From NCBI GenBank assembly GCA_937879965.1, contig CALFMP010000021.1, positions 62,001 through 126,000 on the forward strand: a DNA stretch of 64,000 nucleotides, in the 5' to 3' direction. The translations under genes and the position numbers were made by a program. Below, one piece after another: positions 1 to 8,991 of the stretch. This DNA comes from QKMZ01 sp012965515 (GTDB lineage: Bacteria > Cyanobacteriota > Vampirovibrionia > Obscuribacterales > Obscuribacteraceae). Every line of letters begins with the position of its first letter. Within the stretch, counting starts at the first letter, position 1. The notes under the pieces are model-generated. The model had not been told where the DNA came from. It made no database searches and saw only the letters and a program-made list of their open reading frames with translations.

Positions 1-290
1 TTCAGCAATTCCGCTACTTTCAAATTGATTGGTCCATGGGCGGCTTCGTAGATGTTGCATGCGCGTTCGAGAGCGTTGACGCAAACTTCAACTTGTTCAT
101 TCGATAGCGGCGCCTGTTGAATCAGACTTTCTGCATGTCTATCTAGGCTTAGGGCGAGACTCAAATTGTTGTGCCCGAATTTTTCTGCTTCCTTTGCTGC
201 CAGGGCAAAGTGCGTCTCTGCGCTCGCGAAATCGCGCATCGTCATAGCGACGTTGCCTTTGTCCATTTCTTGTTGCCATTTCTCGAACAT
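1..290 (-). CDS. TPR-like protein, 5' part only
   Basis: The frame is open from an ATG at 290 to the left edge, giving 96 codons with the C-terminus outside the window. The product is hydrophilic and alpha-helical (starts MFEKWQQEMDKGN). Alanine and aromatic spacing such as FASAETHFALAAKEAEKFG and VNALERACNIYEAAHG is that of tetratricopeptide repeats. There is no signal peptide. The frame stays open upstream of 290 with no better start and no convincing ribosome binding site, so the start could be earlier. Role unknown; TPR arrays generally mediate protein contacts. Confidence 0.6.
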   Translation of the reverse strand, partial: MFEKWQQEMDKGNVAMTMRDFASAETHFALAAKEAEKFGHNNLSLALSLDRHAESLIQQAPLSNEQVEVCVNALERACNIYEAAHGPINLKVAELL

Positions 291-541
291 TTGAGAGCCG
301 TGAGAAGTGCTTCTGGCTCTACTATTCCCACCTCTGAGAAAACTGACCGCAGTCCGCGGAGCCTGCGATTGCGGTTTTTTTTGCGCGTGTTCGGCTTTTG
401 TCCAACCAATGTCCAAACGCTGCCCTAAGGTTGATGCAACCCCCGCAATTGCCCGCTGTTCTTTCTATAGAGCTGCCTCTGTAAGGATTCACCCCTTCCT
501 ACCCCTTTGTTTGTTTCCCCACCCCTTTTGGAGACTGCCAC

Positions 542-1228
542 TTGAGCGACCTTAATTTCAATGTCAGCGATGCCTACAAACCCTCCGACAAGCAAACGTC
601 TGATCTGACCTTTGCCGCGCAGTCTTTCCAGTTGGGCGCGAAAGAGATGCAAGCAATCTCTGGAAAGACTACTGATGTAGTAACGGCTGCTGGTTTTGCA
701 TCAGCGGATCAATTGCTTGCCGGTTTCAGCGAATCAGAACAAGTGTCTTCCCAGAAGCCAGAGCCTGCAACGAATCAGGAACTGATTGCGCAGATGAAAA
801 AGTCGTACGCTGCAGACATGAGCCCCGCAGAAATAAAGGATTTCTTGAGCGACAAACCTGGTCTCTCTGTGGAGAAATTCAAGGAGATCATGGCGAACCG
901 CGTCGCCGGACAGGAAGAAGTTATCGCACAGATGAATCCGAAACAGTTGCAGGTTGTCGCAGATTTGGCTGATGCCATTAAGCGAAACGACGACAAACAA
1001 ATTTCGAAAATCTTGCAAGACATCCCTGCTGACATAACTGGCAAGATCGCATTCGTCGCGCAGTATCAGCTGCAACTCGATGGCGTCACCAAGATTGGCG
1101 TCGAATCAAGAAACGATAACGGCAAAGGCTATCTAATCATCAAAGACGGCAACACTCACATGCAAGAGAAATTTGACCGCGTCACCGGTCAGCACCTCGG
1201 CTTCACATCGATGGAAATTCCAATGTAG
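542..1228 (+). CDS. hypothetical protein, 228 aa, TTG start
   Basis: Soluble, charged protein without signal peptide or membrane segment; I do not recognise a family. The TTG at 542 is chosen because GGAG lies 8 bases upstream (530-533) and no ATG occurs in frame before residue 37. The middle (about residues 80-165) is rich in Lys, Gln and Asp and looks helical. The last 50 residues (GVTKIGVESRNDNGKGYLIIKDG and onward) look like beta strands. It is convergent with the TPR gene that follows. Nothing around it suggests a job. Confidence 0.7.
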   Translation: MSDLNFNVSDAYKPSDKQTSDLTFAAQSFQLGAKEMQAISGKTTDVVTAAGFASADQLLAGFSESEQVSSQKPEPATNQELIAQMKKSYAADMSPAEIKDFLSDKPGLSVEKFKEIMANRVAGQEEVIAQMNPKQLQVVADLADAIKRNDDKQISKILQDIPADITGKIAFVAQYQLQLDGVTKIGVESRNDNGKGYLIIKDGNTHMQEKFDRVTGQHLGFTSMEIPM

Positions 1229-1243
1229 GTGTAGTCACTACAC
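1229..1243. terminator. hairpin between convergent genes
   Basis: GTGTAG, TCA, CTACAC form a perfect 6-bp stem with a 3-base loop directly after the stop codon of the 228-aa gene and before the end of the opposing TPR gene. No T-run follows on either strand, so terminator function is weakly supported. Confidence 0.25.
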
Positions 1244-1254
1244 TCCGCGGAATG

Positions 1255-2316
1255 TCACTTCGAGTTCATCTGTTTCAACAGAAACCTCGCCACTTGCCAG
1301 TTTGGGTATAATTTGAGCGCTTGTTCCAGGTCACGCTTTGCGCCCGCTCTATCTCCAAGTCTGAACTTGCACTGCCCACGCTGATTTAGCGCAAGATCGT
1401 CTTGTGGATCGAGTGCCAGAGCTTTATCAAGATCTCTCAGCGCACCTTTTAGATCGCCCATCTTCAATCGGGTTTGTCCTCGCTTCCAGTATGCACCTTC
1501 AGAAATTGGATTTAGTAGAAGTGCTTGATCAAAATCTCTAATTGATTCTGCATATCTTCCTAAATTGAACAACGCATAACCACGATCTTCGTAGGCACAG
1601 TCGGAATTTGGATTTAGTTTTACTTGCATCGATTGATCGCGTAATGCACCAATATGATCTCCGAGGCAGGTCCTTGCCATCCCCCGACACGAATACGCAT
1701 ATGCGAAGTTTGGATTTTCCTTGATTGCACTATTGTAATCGTTAATTGCGCCGTCCGGATTATGCATGCACGACCTTATGTTGCCCCTTTCTACCAAAGC
1801 TTCTGCGCAGCCTGGCACAAGTTGAAGAACACTATCGCAGTCCATGAGGGCGCAATCCCAAGCATTCAACCTTTTCCATGCTCGTGCTCGAGATAAGTAA
1901 AGCTCGAAATCCTTCGGATACCGCTCAATAGCTTTGTTGTAACCCTGTATCGCACCTACCGTATCACCGACCTTAAATTGAATGTTTGCTCTACATCTGT
2001 AAGCGTATGCGCGCTCATGCCCTTGTGTGATGCAGAAGTTGTACTCGTTTATAGCTTCAATGTCTTCCCCTAGAAAGTCATGGGTAACTGCCTTGAGCAT
2101 GTGTGCTTCCGGTAGGAGCGGACAGAATTGTAGTGCAGAAGTTACAGTCCTTTGGGCTTCGATGAATTGTCGTTGATCGAACTGAGATTTCCCTCGTTCG
2201 TACAACCCAAGGGCGCAATGATGGTATAGCCAACCGACAAATCCGAGCTGCGGCATATAGCCAACGGCTACGCCGGCGACAACGCTTAAAGCAATCAGCA
2301 GAACTGGAATTCTCAT
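1255..2316 (-). CDS. membrane-anchored or exported TPR repeat protein, 353 aa
   Basis: Residues 1-22 are a hydrophobic stretch (MRIPVLLIALSVVAGVAVGY) that serves as a signal peptide or N-terminal anchor. From about residue 40 to the end runs a chain of 34-residue TPR units with the typical pattern Y-x3-G-x5-GD-x2-GA-I-x-DYN-x-AI-x2-NP. I count roughly nine units. This places a protein-interaction scaffold on the outer face of the inner membrane or in the periplasm. Partner unknown. It is divergent from the toxin-antitoxin pair and convergent with the 228-aa gene. Confidence 0.85.
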   Translation of the reverse strand: MRIPVLLIALSVVAGVAVGYMPQLGFVGWLYHHCALGLYERGKSQFDQRQFIEAQRTVTSALQFCPLLPEAHMLKAVTHDFLGEDIEAINEYNFCITQGHERAYAYRCRANIQFKVGDTVGAIQGYNKAIERYPKDFELYLSRARAWKRLNAWDCALMDCDSVLQLVPGCAEALVERGNIRSCMHNPDGAINDYNSAIKENPNFAYAYSCRGMARTCLGDHIGALRDQSMQVKLNPNSDCAYEDRGYALFNLGRYAESIRDFDQALLLNPISEGAYWKRGQTRLKMGDLKGALRDLDKALALDPQDDLALNQRGQCKFRLGDRAGAKRDLEQALKLYPNWQVARFLLKQMNSK

Positions 2317-2471
2317 AGAACCAGCATATTACTCATCTATCTATGTGAGAAGCGTAGAAACCGCACTGTTTAGGCGTTTCCATTGCTGTGCAATTCCCCA
2401 GTCATTTTGATCGTGGGTTTCCATAACATCAGTGTAGAAGGAATTTCTTCGCGTTCTGCTTTGGCAAGCGC

Positions 2472-2513
2472 TTGCAACTCCCCAGCTGTTTGCGTTATAC
2501 CAAAAATGGTATA
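2472..2513 (+). promoter_or_regulatory. promoter with overlapping inverted-repeat operator for the toxin-antitoxin pair
   Basis: A -35 like TTGCAA (2472-2477) is followed after 17 bases by a -10 like TTATAC (2495-2500). TATACCA (2496-2502) and TGGTATA (2507-2513) form a perfect 7-bp inverted repeat with a 4-base spacer that covers the -10 and the expected start of transcription. That layout is typical of autoregulation by an XRE-type antitoxin. Regulation is inferred. Confidence 0.55.
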
Positions 2514-2517
2514 TGAT

Positions 2518-2877
2518 ATGGATAAAGAATCTCGGACGAAGAAGGTAACTCGTTGGCATTCTGATCGCCTCCTTGACCAGGTTCGGAGCTGGCCCAAGTC
2601 CGTTCGTGAACAAGTGGGACGACAGCTCAATAAGGTTGAATTTGGAGGTGTTCCTGACGATTTCAAGCCAATGAGAACAATAGGACCAGGAGTAGCGGAG
2701 ATTCGACTTTCCGAAATGGGCGATCAATTTAGGCTCATCTACGTGGCAAAGTTTGAGGAAGCAATATACGTGATTCATGCCATCACACGAAAAAAATCTC
2801 AGAAGACTTCCACTCTAGACATGGAAGTAGCCAGAAAACGATACAGTGAATTAGTGCAACAGCGAAAGTTAGAATGA
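2518..2877 (+). CDS. RelE/HigB-type toxin (phage Gp49-like family)
   Basis: The protein matches the Gp49-like/HigB toxin family by its core: residues PDDFKPMRTIGPGVAEIR, then FRLIYVAKFEEAIYVIHAI, then a KKSQKT segment and a helical end (ARKRYSELVQ). These toxins are usually ribosome-dependent mRNA endonucleases, neutralised by the adjacent antitoxin. Start choice: ATG at 2518 follows the predicted transcription start by about 11 bases, while an in-frame ATG at 2506 lies inside the operator. Neither has a Shine-Dalgarno sequence, so the message may be nearly leaderless. The stop overlaps the antitoxin start (ATGA at 2874-2877), which suggests translational coupling. Confidence 0.85.
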   Translation: MDKESRTKKVTRWHSDRLLDQVRSWPKSVREQVGRQLNKVEFGGVPDDFKPMRTIGPGVAEIRLSEMGDQFRLIYVAKFEEAIYVIHAITRKKSQKTSTLDMEVARKRYSELVQQRKLE

Positions 2878-3227
2878 TGACGAAGAAAAAGCCTTTCACC
2901 ACAGGTAGTGGTGACGTATTTGTTGATCTTGATTTTTCTGAAGAGGAGTCGGCAGGGCTCAATCTCAAATCAGTTCTCTTTGACACTCTGCAGGCTGCGC
3001 TGCGAAGCAAGTCTGAAACGCAGATGGAACTTGCTTCAAAGTTGAAACTGCCGCAGCCCAAGATTTCAGATATCAAAAATGGAAAGATGTCCGGATTTTC
3101 TATCGAGCGAATCGTAAACTGTCTCTTACGCCTCGACTATGAGATTAGCGTCGACGCGCATCCAGCGGAGCCAGGCAAAAGAGGGCGCATAGTCGCGCGT
3201 TCCAAAACAGATCAGCTTGTCGGTTGA
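2874..3227 (+). CDS. XRE-family antitoxin (HigA-like, COG5606 type)
   Basis: 117 aa with a helix-turn-helix at about residues 40-85 (QMELASKLKLPQPKISDIKNG, then FSIERIVNCLLRLDYEI). This is the standard arrangement of antitoxins that follow Gp49-like toxins. It should bind the toxin and repress the shared promoter through the inverted repeat at 2496-2513. A second ATG lies in frame at 2877. The acidic N-terminal arm (DVFVDLDFSEEE) may be the toxin-contacting part. Toxin-first gene order is usual for this class. Confidence 0.85.
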   Translation: MMTKKKPFTTGSGDVFVDLDFSEEESAGLNLKSVLFDTLQAALRSKSETQMELASKLKLPQPKISDIKNGKMSGFSIERIVNCLLRLDYEISVDAHPAEPGKRGRIVARSKTDQLVG

Positions 3228-3259
3228 AGTTTCAATCCAACAGATCTACCAATCACCAA

Positions 3260-6200
3260 TCAGCGTGATTGAAAGCTTTCGTGGTGCTCGGCCGTGTCGC
3301 GTTTGCGGAGTTTTTGTAGGAGGCGATCGAACCACACGTAGACGACCGGCGTAATGTACAAGGTCAGGATTTGGGAAACGATCAAGCCGCCGACAACGAC
3401 TAGACCGAGAGGTCGGCGGGTGTCTGCGCCCGCGCCGGTTCCGAATGCGATTGGTAGTGTGCCCATGAGCGCTGCCATTGTAGTCATCATGATGGGGCGG
3501 AAGCGCACGAGACAGGCTTGGTAGATGGCCTCCGCCGCTGGCATGCCTTTGTCCCGCTCCAATTCAAGCGAGAAGTCGATCATCATGATGGCGTTTTTCT
3601 TGACGATGCCAATCAAAAGAATCAATCCGAGGAAGCCGTAGATGTCGAGGTCGACTCGGAATATGAGCAGCGTAATCATCGCACCGAGTCCGGCTGCTGG
3701 TAAGCCTGAGAGGATGGTTAGCGGATGGATGAAGCTCTCGTACAGCATGCCGAGAATGACGTAGATAATGACGGTCGCTAGCAGAAGCAGCCAGCCGAGA
3801 TTTGAGAAAGACTCCTGGAATGTTTTTGCTTGTCCTTGGAAGTTCACGTTGACTCCGGCAGGAACGGTTGCATTTGCAACTTGAGTGATGTGGTCCACGG
3901 CTTGCCCGATGGAGAATCCGGGCTTCAAGTTGAACGAAATTGTGGCGGACGGAAACTGTCCGAGGTGGTTGATTGCGAGTGGACCGGTTCCAGGCGTCAA
4001 CTGAGCGATTGCTCCAAGCGGCACCATTTTTCCGCTGCTCGAGCGAATGTAGAGTTTTGAAAGCTGGACAGGATCGCGCTGGTACTGCGGCTCCAACTCG
4101 ATCAGTACCTTGTATTGGTTGGTTGGCGCGTAGATTGTGGAAACTTGTCGTTGCCCATACGCGCTTGCGAGCGTTTGCTCAACCTGATCTTGTGTAATTC
4201 CCAATGCCGCTGCCATCGAGCGATTAACGGTAATATCGATTTGCGGAGTTGCTGATTGAATGTCGGTGTTGACGTCGGACAACTCTTTGAAGCTATCCAT
4301 TTTTTCTTTGAGTTCGTTGGTCGCTTTGTACAGTGCTTTTTGGTCAGGAGACATTAGGGTCACCTGATAAGAACTCTTCGATGACATGCCGCCGATTCTG
4401 ATGGCTGGCGGTATTTGGAGGAACGTATTGATGCCGGGTATTTGCGCGAGTTGTGGACGCAATTCCTTTACGATGTCGTCGGCTTTCTGAGTGCGCTCTT
4501 CAAAAGGTTTCAGCGATATCAATAGTCTTCCGACATTGCCGGAAGCACCGCCGATGCTGGACATAACGCCTTCGATCGATTTGTTCTTCTGGACAACTTC
4601 AGCGACTGCCTTCTGGTGCCTGCTCATGTTCTCGAACGAAATGTCCTGCGCGGCTTCTGTCGAGCCGGAAATTTGTCCCGTGTCCTGCGTGGGCATGAAG
4701 CCTTTTGGCACAATCATGAAGAGCCATGCCGTCAGCGCTATGCCTCCAATAAGTGATGCCAGCACAAGGTTGGGATGAGACACTGAGATTTTGAGTGTTC
4801 TTTCGTATTGCAAGGCTAACCAGTCCCAGCCTTTTTCTAAAGCACCGAGCCAGGCAATTTGTTTTTCCGCCGATTCGTGTGTGAGCCAGCGACTGGAGAG
4901 CATCGGCGTGAGCGTTAGCGACACGAAGCCGGAGATAAGGATGGACACTGCCATCGTGACGGCAAATTCGTTGAACAGTCGACCGACAATTCCCCCCATC
5001 AACAGAATTGGCAAGAAGACCGCCACTAGAGATAGTGTCATGCTGAGGATGGTGAAAGTGATTTCTTTGGTTCCATCCATGGCAGCTTGAAAGGGTTTTT
5101 TGCCCATCTCCATATGCCGCACGATGTTTTCCAGAACGACTACTGCGTCGTCTACGACAAATCCCACGGATAAGGTCAACGCCATCAGCGATAGGTTGTT
5201 TAAGCTAAACCCAAGCAAATGCATCGCCGCAAATGTGCCGACAAGCGAAGTGGGCAACGCCAAGCTGGGAATGACCGTGGCTGGAACGTTGCGCAAGAAT
5301 AGGAATATGACCAAAACGACTAACCCGATTGTGAGAACGAGCGTAAACTCAACGTCTTCAATTGACGCTCGGATCGAAGTTGTGCGGTCGTAAAGTACAT
5401 CCATGTTGACCGAGCCGGGAATCTGGTTGCGAAGCTCGGGCAAGAGATGCTTGATGGAGTCGACTATCTCGACCGTATTGGTTCCTGGTTGCCGCATGAT
5501 GGCGAGAACGATCGCCCGCTTGCCGTTGTACCAGCTCGCTTGCTTGTCGTTTTCCACACTGTCAATGACTTTGCCCAGGTCAGAAATGACAATCGGCGAG
5601 CCATTCTTGTACATGACGACGAGTTTTGAAAACTGCTCGGCATTCGACAGCGGACCATTTGTTCGCAGCATAAATGCCGAGTGCGGTCCATAAAGGGCTC
5701 CGGCTGGGACGTTGACATTACCCTTGGTAATTGCGTTTGTGACGTCTTCAAAACCCACATTGCGCGCCGTTAGGGCATCGGGACGGAGGTCGATCCGAAC
5801 GGCATATTTCTGCCCGCCGAATACGTTCACCTGCGCTACACCTTCCAGCATAGACAGTCGCTGAGCGACCGTAGTCTCTGCGTATTCGTCAACCTGATAG
5901 AGCGGAAGCGAGTCAGAACTCAGCGACAAATACAAAATTGGCGAGTCTGCCGGATTGACTTTTCTGTATGTCGGTGGCGTTGGCATCACTGGCAAAAGCC
6001 GCTGAGCAGCAGCAATTGCAGTTTGAACATCCTGCGCAGCCGCATCGATGTCGCGCGTCAAATCAAACTGCAAAGTGATGGAGGTAGAGCCAAGCGTGCT
6101 CGTCGAGTTCATCGACGAGATGCCGGCGATGGTCGCAAACTGGCGCTCTAGCGGAGTCGCGACTGCGTTTGCCATGGTCGCCGGATTGGCGCCGGGCAAA

Positions 6201-6349
6201 CTGGCGGAAACAGAAATCGTGGGAAAGTCGATTGACGGCAGGTCGTTGACTGGCAACGTTGTGAAACTGATAATGCCGAACAGCACAATTGCCGACATCA
6301 TCAATGTCGTGAAAATGGGACGCCTTATGAAGAGAGCTGCGAAGTTCAT
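3260..6349 (-). CDS. RND multidrug efflux permease (AcrB/MdtC-type, HAE1)
   Basis: 1029 aa, the full length expected for a hydrophobe/amphiphile efflux RND pump. The N-terminus (FIRRPIFTTLMMSAIVLFG, then LPVNDLPSIDFPTI) is canonical. TM4 holds the paired aspartates of the proton relay in GFVVDDAVVVLEN. The second half repeats the fold and ends with GIVKKNAIMMIDF and RPIMMTTMAALMGTLPIA. It would sit in the inner membrane and drive export of amphiphilic compounds with proton motive force. Its start overlaps the stop of the upstream membrane-fusion gene by 4 bases. No outer-membrane channel gene is next to it, so a TolC-like partner must be elsewhere. Substrate unknown. Confidence 0.95.
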   Translation of the reverse strand: MNFAALFIRRPIFTTLMMSAIVLFGIISFTTLPVNDLPSIDFPTISVSASLPGANPATMANAVATPLERQFATIAGISSMNSTSTLGSTSITLQFDLTRDIDAAAQDVQTAIAAAQRLLPVMPTPPTYRKVNPADSPILYLSLSSDSLPLYQVDEYAETTVAQRLSMLEGVAQVNVFGGQKYAVRIDLRPDALTARNVGFEDVTNAITKGNVNVPAGALYGPHSAFMLRTNGPLSNAEQFSKLVVMYKNGSPIVISDLGKVIDSVENDKQASWYNGKRAIVLAIMRQPGTNTVEIVDSIKHLLPELRNQIPGSVNMDVLYDRTTSIRASIEDVEFTLVLTIGLVVLVIFLFLRNVPATVIPSLALPTSLVGTFAAMHLLGFSLNNLSLMALTLSVGFVVDDAVVVLENIVRHMEMGKKPFQAAMDGTKEITFTILSMTLSLVAVFLPILLMGGIVGRLFNEFAVTMAVSILISGFVSLTLTPMLSSRWLTHESAEKQIAWLGALEKGWDWLALQYERTLKISVSHPNLVLASLIGGIALTAWLFMIVPKGFMPTQDTGQISGSTEAAQDISFENMSRHQKAVAEVVQKNKSIEGVMSSIGGASGNVGRLLISLKPFEERTQKADDIVKELRPQLAQIPGINTFLQIPPAIRIGGMSSKSSYQVTLMSPDQKALYKATNELKEKMDSFKELSDVNTDIQSATPQIDITVNRSMAAALGITQDQVEQTLASAYGQRQVSTIYAPTNQYKVLIELEPQYQRDPVQLSKLYIRSSSGKMVPLGAIAQLTPGTGPLAINHLGQFPSATISFNLKPGFSIGQAVDHITQVANATVPAGVNVNFQGQAKTFQESFSNLGWLLLLATVIIYVILGMLYESFIHPLTILSGLPAAGLGAMITLLIFRVDLDIYGFLGLILLIGIVKKNAIMMIDFSLELERDKGMPAAEAIYQACLVRFRPIMMTTMAALMGTLPIAFGTGAGADTRRPLGLVVVGGLIVSQILTLYITPVVYVWFDRLLQKLRKRDTAEHHESFQSR

Positions 6350-7701
6350 GGCACCGGCTCGGTGACTTTTACCTTCGTCCCTTCAGCAAGCTGAATTTGA
6401 CCATCCGTGACGACCTGATCTCCTGCCTTAACACCGCTCAAAATGGCAGTAACGCCGTCGATTGCCGGGCCAACTTTGATAGGCACCATATGTGCTGTCT
6501 TATCGGGATGAACGATCCAGATGTATTGACCCTTCTGACCTGTCTGCACCGCCTGCGTTGGAACCACAACTGCATTGCGGATGCTGTCGAGATTCATCAC
6601 GACATCTACGTATTGGCTTGGCCAGAGGGCTTTGTCCTTGTTATCGAAAATTGCTTTGAGCTTTACAGTCCCGGTCGTGTTGTCCACGGTGTTGTCGATA
6701 AAGGTGACTTTGCCATCTGTAGCAAGCACCTGACCGTTCGAGCGGGTGGCACGAACGCTCAAAACGCCCTTGTCTGCACACTCTTGGACTTTGCGAAATT
6801 GCTCTTGCGGGACGGAGAGTTCAACATAAATTGGTGCCGTTTGAACAATCGTTGTGAGAATGTCTTCGTCCGCTCGAACGACGTTTCCTTTTAGAACGAG
6901 GATGTGTCCGGTTCTGCCGTCGATTGGTGCATTTACTGTTGTGAAACCCATTTGAATTTTGGCATTTTGCAAATTTGCTTTTGCCGCTTCAAGTTGCGCA
7001 TAAGCGTTTTTCAAATTCGCTCTATCGACAGTGACTTGCGCTTGAGCATTGGCAATGTTCGCCTGTCCCGCTTCGACAGTAGCGTTTGTAGACTCCATTC
7101 TTGTCTCGCGAGTCTCTCGATCCATTTGCGAAACAGCACCAGCATTGGCAAGGAATTCAAATCGCTGCGCATCCCTCTCCGCTTGTTTCGCCAAAGCAAC
7201 GTCACGTTTCAACGTCGCTTTCACCTGCTCCGTAGCTGCCTCGTCTTTGATGATTGCAGCCTTTGCCTGCGCCACCATGGCTTCTTGTTTTTCAACATCG
7301 GACTGCGCTTGCATGAGCGCAGCGCGGGAGGGGCGAGGGTCGATAGTAAAAAGTAAGTCGCGCTTTTTGACCAACTGACCTTCGGTGAAGTGGACGTTCA
7401 CAACTCTGCCGCCGATTCGCGGTTTGACGGAAACTTGCTGCAAAGGCACAACGTTGCCAATGCTGTGTATTTGCTCCGGCACGTCGCGAACGGTCGCCTC
7501 CGCCAAAGTCACAACCGCCGAGCGCTTCGGCTTCGCCTCTTTCTTCTCGTGTTTGTTGAAAAAAAAGTAGGTCCCGGCTGCAACGCACAAAGAAACGACA
7601 AGGAGAATTAGTCTCGTGTGCGACGTCTTTTTCTCTCTCTGCTGGGATACCTGGCCGGGCGGCGCTTCAATTGTCAATTTTGGTCCTCGAGACACTTGCA
7701 T
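6346..7701 (-). CDS. RND efflux membrane-fusion (periplasmic adaptor) protein
   Basis: 451 aa. Cytoplasmic N-terminus of about 28 residues, one membrane anchor (LILLVVSLCVAAGTYFFF), then the adaptor signature VVPLQQVSVKPRIGGRVVNV and VHFTEGQLVKKRDLLFTIDP. A long alpha-helical hairpin rich in Ala, Gln and Lys (about residues 125-260) would contact the outer-membrane channel. The lipoyl/beta-barrel half follows (MGFTTVNAPIDGRTGHI onward). It couples the downstream permease, with which it shares an ATGA overlap, to an outer-membrane factor. It has a membrane anchor rather than the lipobox of AcrA. The palindromic repeat array lies directly upstream. Confidence 0.93.
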   Translation of the reverse strand: MQVSRGPKLTIEAPPGQVSQQREKKTSHTRLILLVVSLCVAAGTYFFFNKHEKKEAKPKRSAVVTLAEATVRDVPEQIHSIGNVVPLQQVSVKPRIGGRVVNVHFTEGQLVKKRDLLFTIDPRPSRAALMQAQSDVEKQEAMVAQAKAAIIKDEAATEQVKATLKRDVALAKQAERDAQRFEFLANAGAVSQMDRETRETRMESTNATVEAGQANIANAQAQVTVDRANLKNAYAQLEAAKANLQNAKIQMGFTTVNAPIDGRTGHILVLKGNVVRADEDILTTIVQTAPIYVELSVPQEQFRKVQECADKGVLSVRATRSNGQVLATDGKVTFIDNTVDNTTGTVKLKAIFDNKDKALWPSQYVDVVMNLDSIRNAVVVPTQAVQTGQKGQYIWIVHPDKTAHMVPIKVGPAIDGVTAILSGVKAGDQVVTDGQIQLAEGTKVKVTEPVP

Positions 7702-8074
7702 GCTCTATCCGTTAAGTTTAGGACGTAGCATATCAAGACGGTCTAAAGATTATGCGGTTCCTCGATTATAGGCGCAATCCGCTTAACGAAGAAGGCTGAA
7801 TTGTCTTTCAGCACCTGCATTTTAAGAGTTACCGCGTGACTCTACCGCGTGTTCAATTGGACGCAAGACCGTAAGGAGCCCCGGTTTTCTGTAGGGGCGC
7901 ATTGCATGCGCCCAAGAATTTCGTTTCGAAAAGCTTGTAGGGGCGCATTGCATGCGCCCAAAAATTAGAGAAGCTTGTGGGGGCGCATTGCATGCGCCCA
8001 AAAATTAGAGAAACTCGTGGGGGCGCATTGCATGCGCCCAAATTTCGAGGGCGCATGCAATGCGCCCCCACGCT
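7702..8074. other. 373-base intergenic region upstream of the efflux operon
   Basis: No gene found. The left half should hold the promoter of the adaptor-permease operon, but I could not pick a convincing -35/-10 pair. The right half (7891-8067) is filled by the palindromic repeat array, which ends a few bases before the stop codon of the MOSC gene. Confidence 0.6.
7891..8067. repeat. array of five 19-bp palindromes
   Basis: The core GGGCGCATTGCATGCGCCC (8-bp arms, 3-base centre) occurs at 7895-7913, 7941-7959, 7981-7999 and 8021-8039, and in inverted orientation at 8049-8067. The middle copies form a tandem repeat of about 40 bases because the sequences between the cores are also nearly identical (AAAAATTAGAGAA-type). 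Each core can fold into a strong hairpin. Same family as the single copies elsewhere in the window. Confidence 0.9.
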
Positions 8075-8884
8075 TTACTCCGCGTTTAAATCATCGCCAA
8101 CATTGAGGCTGCCGGGCTTCGTCACTGTAAGATTTTGTCCAAAGAGCACGCCGTGCTCTGACGAACGGAACGTTGCAAGCGTCCTCAACGGCTCGACACC
8201 GCGCTCCGCCGTTTTCTGATCGGTCGTTGTAATCACACACCTTGCGCACGGTTTTGCTGATACGAGCGTGACGCCTGATAGCGATGTGAGTGTTTTGAAC
8301 CCATCCTCTTCGAATGGTTCGCAGCCTTCAATCACTATGTTAGGGCGAAAACGATTCATTGGCAGCGGCTTGTCCAGCTTCGCGTTGAGGTCGTCTAGTG
8401 AAGCCTTGGAAATGACAAGCAGAGGGTACTGATCCTGAAAACGAACGCTGCCGTCAAACTCTTTTCCCTCGTCGATGATCGGTCTTTTGAAGCCGTCTTT
8501 CATTTTGACCAGACGGCATTTAGTTTCTAGAAACTCAGATAGCCATGCCGCTACCTCGTCACCCTCATCAATTGCATAGCATTCGTCTTTCCAGACCGTA
8601 ACGCGCTTGAAGTCGGAGTCTTCGGGATGATCGACATGCGGCACTTTGATGTCCGGACGTCCCTCCGCACTCAATGTCAAATCACCGTCGTCATTGATCT
8701 CTGTGTGAACCAAAGCCATTCTAGGAATTTCGCGCTGCGTGAGAAACTTGCCGCTAGGCAGCGTCACAAGCCAGTTACGGTCGAAGCGGATACCCTTCTC
8801 TTCAATGTCCGCTTTTTTCAGCGAGATGCCGCCGAGCGATTTAACTGGGTAGCGATTTAGTTCTACGATGCGCACTTTTTTCAT
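8075..8884 (-). CDS. MOSC domain protein (YcbX/mARC-like)
   Basis: 269 aa with an N-terminal MOSC beta-barrel domain (VRIVELNRYPVKSLGG, then GIRFDRNWLVTLPSGKFLTQR) and the MOSC core from about residue 130 (NRFRPNIVIEG, then AKPCARCVITTTDQ). The cysteine in that last motif is the probable molybdenum-cofactor ligand. Members reduce N-hydroxylated compounds or bind Moco. The ferredoxin-like domain seen at the C-terminus of E. coli YcbX is absent, so an external electron donor would be needed, as in mARC proteins. Stop lies 8 bases from the repeat array. Confidence 0.88.
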   Translation of the reverse strand: MKKVRIVELNRYPVKSLGGISLKKADIEEKGIRFDRNWLVTLPSGKFLTQREIPRMALVHTEINDDGDLTLSAEGRPDIKVPHVDHPEDSDFKRVTVWKDECYAIDEGDEVAAWLSEFLETKCRLVKMKDGFKRPIIDEGKEFDGSVRFQDQYPLLVISKASLDDLNAKLDKPLPMNRFRPNIVIEGCEPFEEDGFKTLTSLSGVTLVSAKPCARCVITTTDQKTAERGVEPLRTLATFRSSEHGVLFGQNLTVTKPGSLNVGDDLNAE

Positions 8885-8914
8885 TGTTTTTTTCCACGTT
8901 GGTTTTTCGTTTCC

Positions 8915-8935
8915 GGGCGACGCATGGCGTCGCCC
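8915..8935. repeat. intergenic palindrome
   Basis: Arms GGGCGACGC and GCGTCGCCC with centre ATG. Followed by CTACA, as in other copies. Two partial copies (GTCGCCCC-type ends) follow at about 8955-8990. Confidence 0.8.
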
Positions 8936-8991
8936 CTACAATCTATTTTTTTTCGTCGCCCCGCAATATCTGTTGATGTCGCCCCTACAGC

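Noticed and set aside
347..382. CCGCA/TGCGG stem followed by a T-run as a plus-strand terminator
   Set aside because: Stem only 5 bp with an 18-base loop, and no plus-strand gene upstream.
2341..2778. 145-codon frame opposite the toxin gene
   Set aside because: The plus-strand toxin has family motifs; this frame has none.
3250..3271. Stem CAATCAC/GTGATTG as a terminator between the antitoxin and RND genes
   Set aside because: AT-rich 7-bp stem with an 8-base loop, no T-run, and it overlaps the permease stop codon; too weak to list.
7891..8067. CRISPR-like array
   Set aside because: The cores are perfect palindromes, and the sequences between them are near-identical rather than unique. One copy is inverted. 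No cas gene is nearby.
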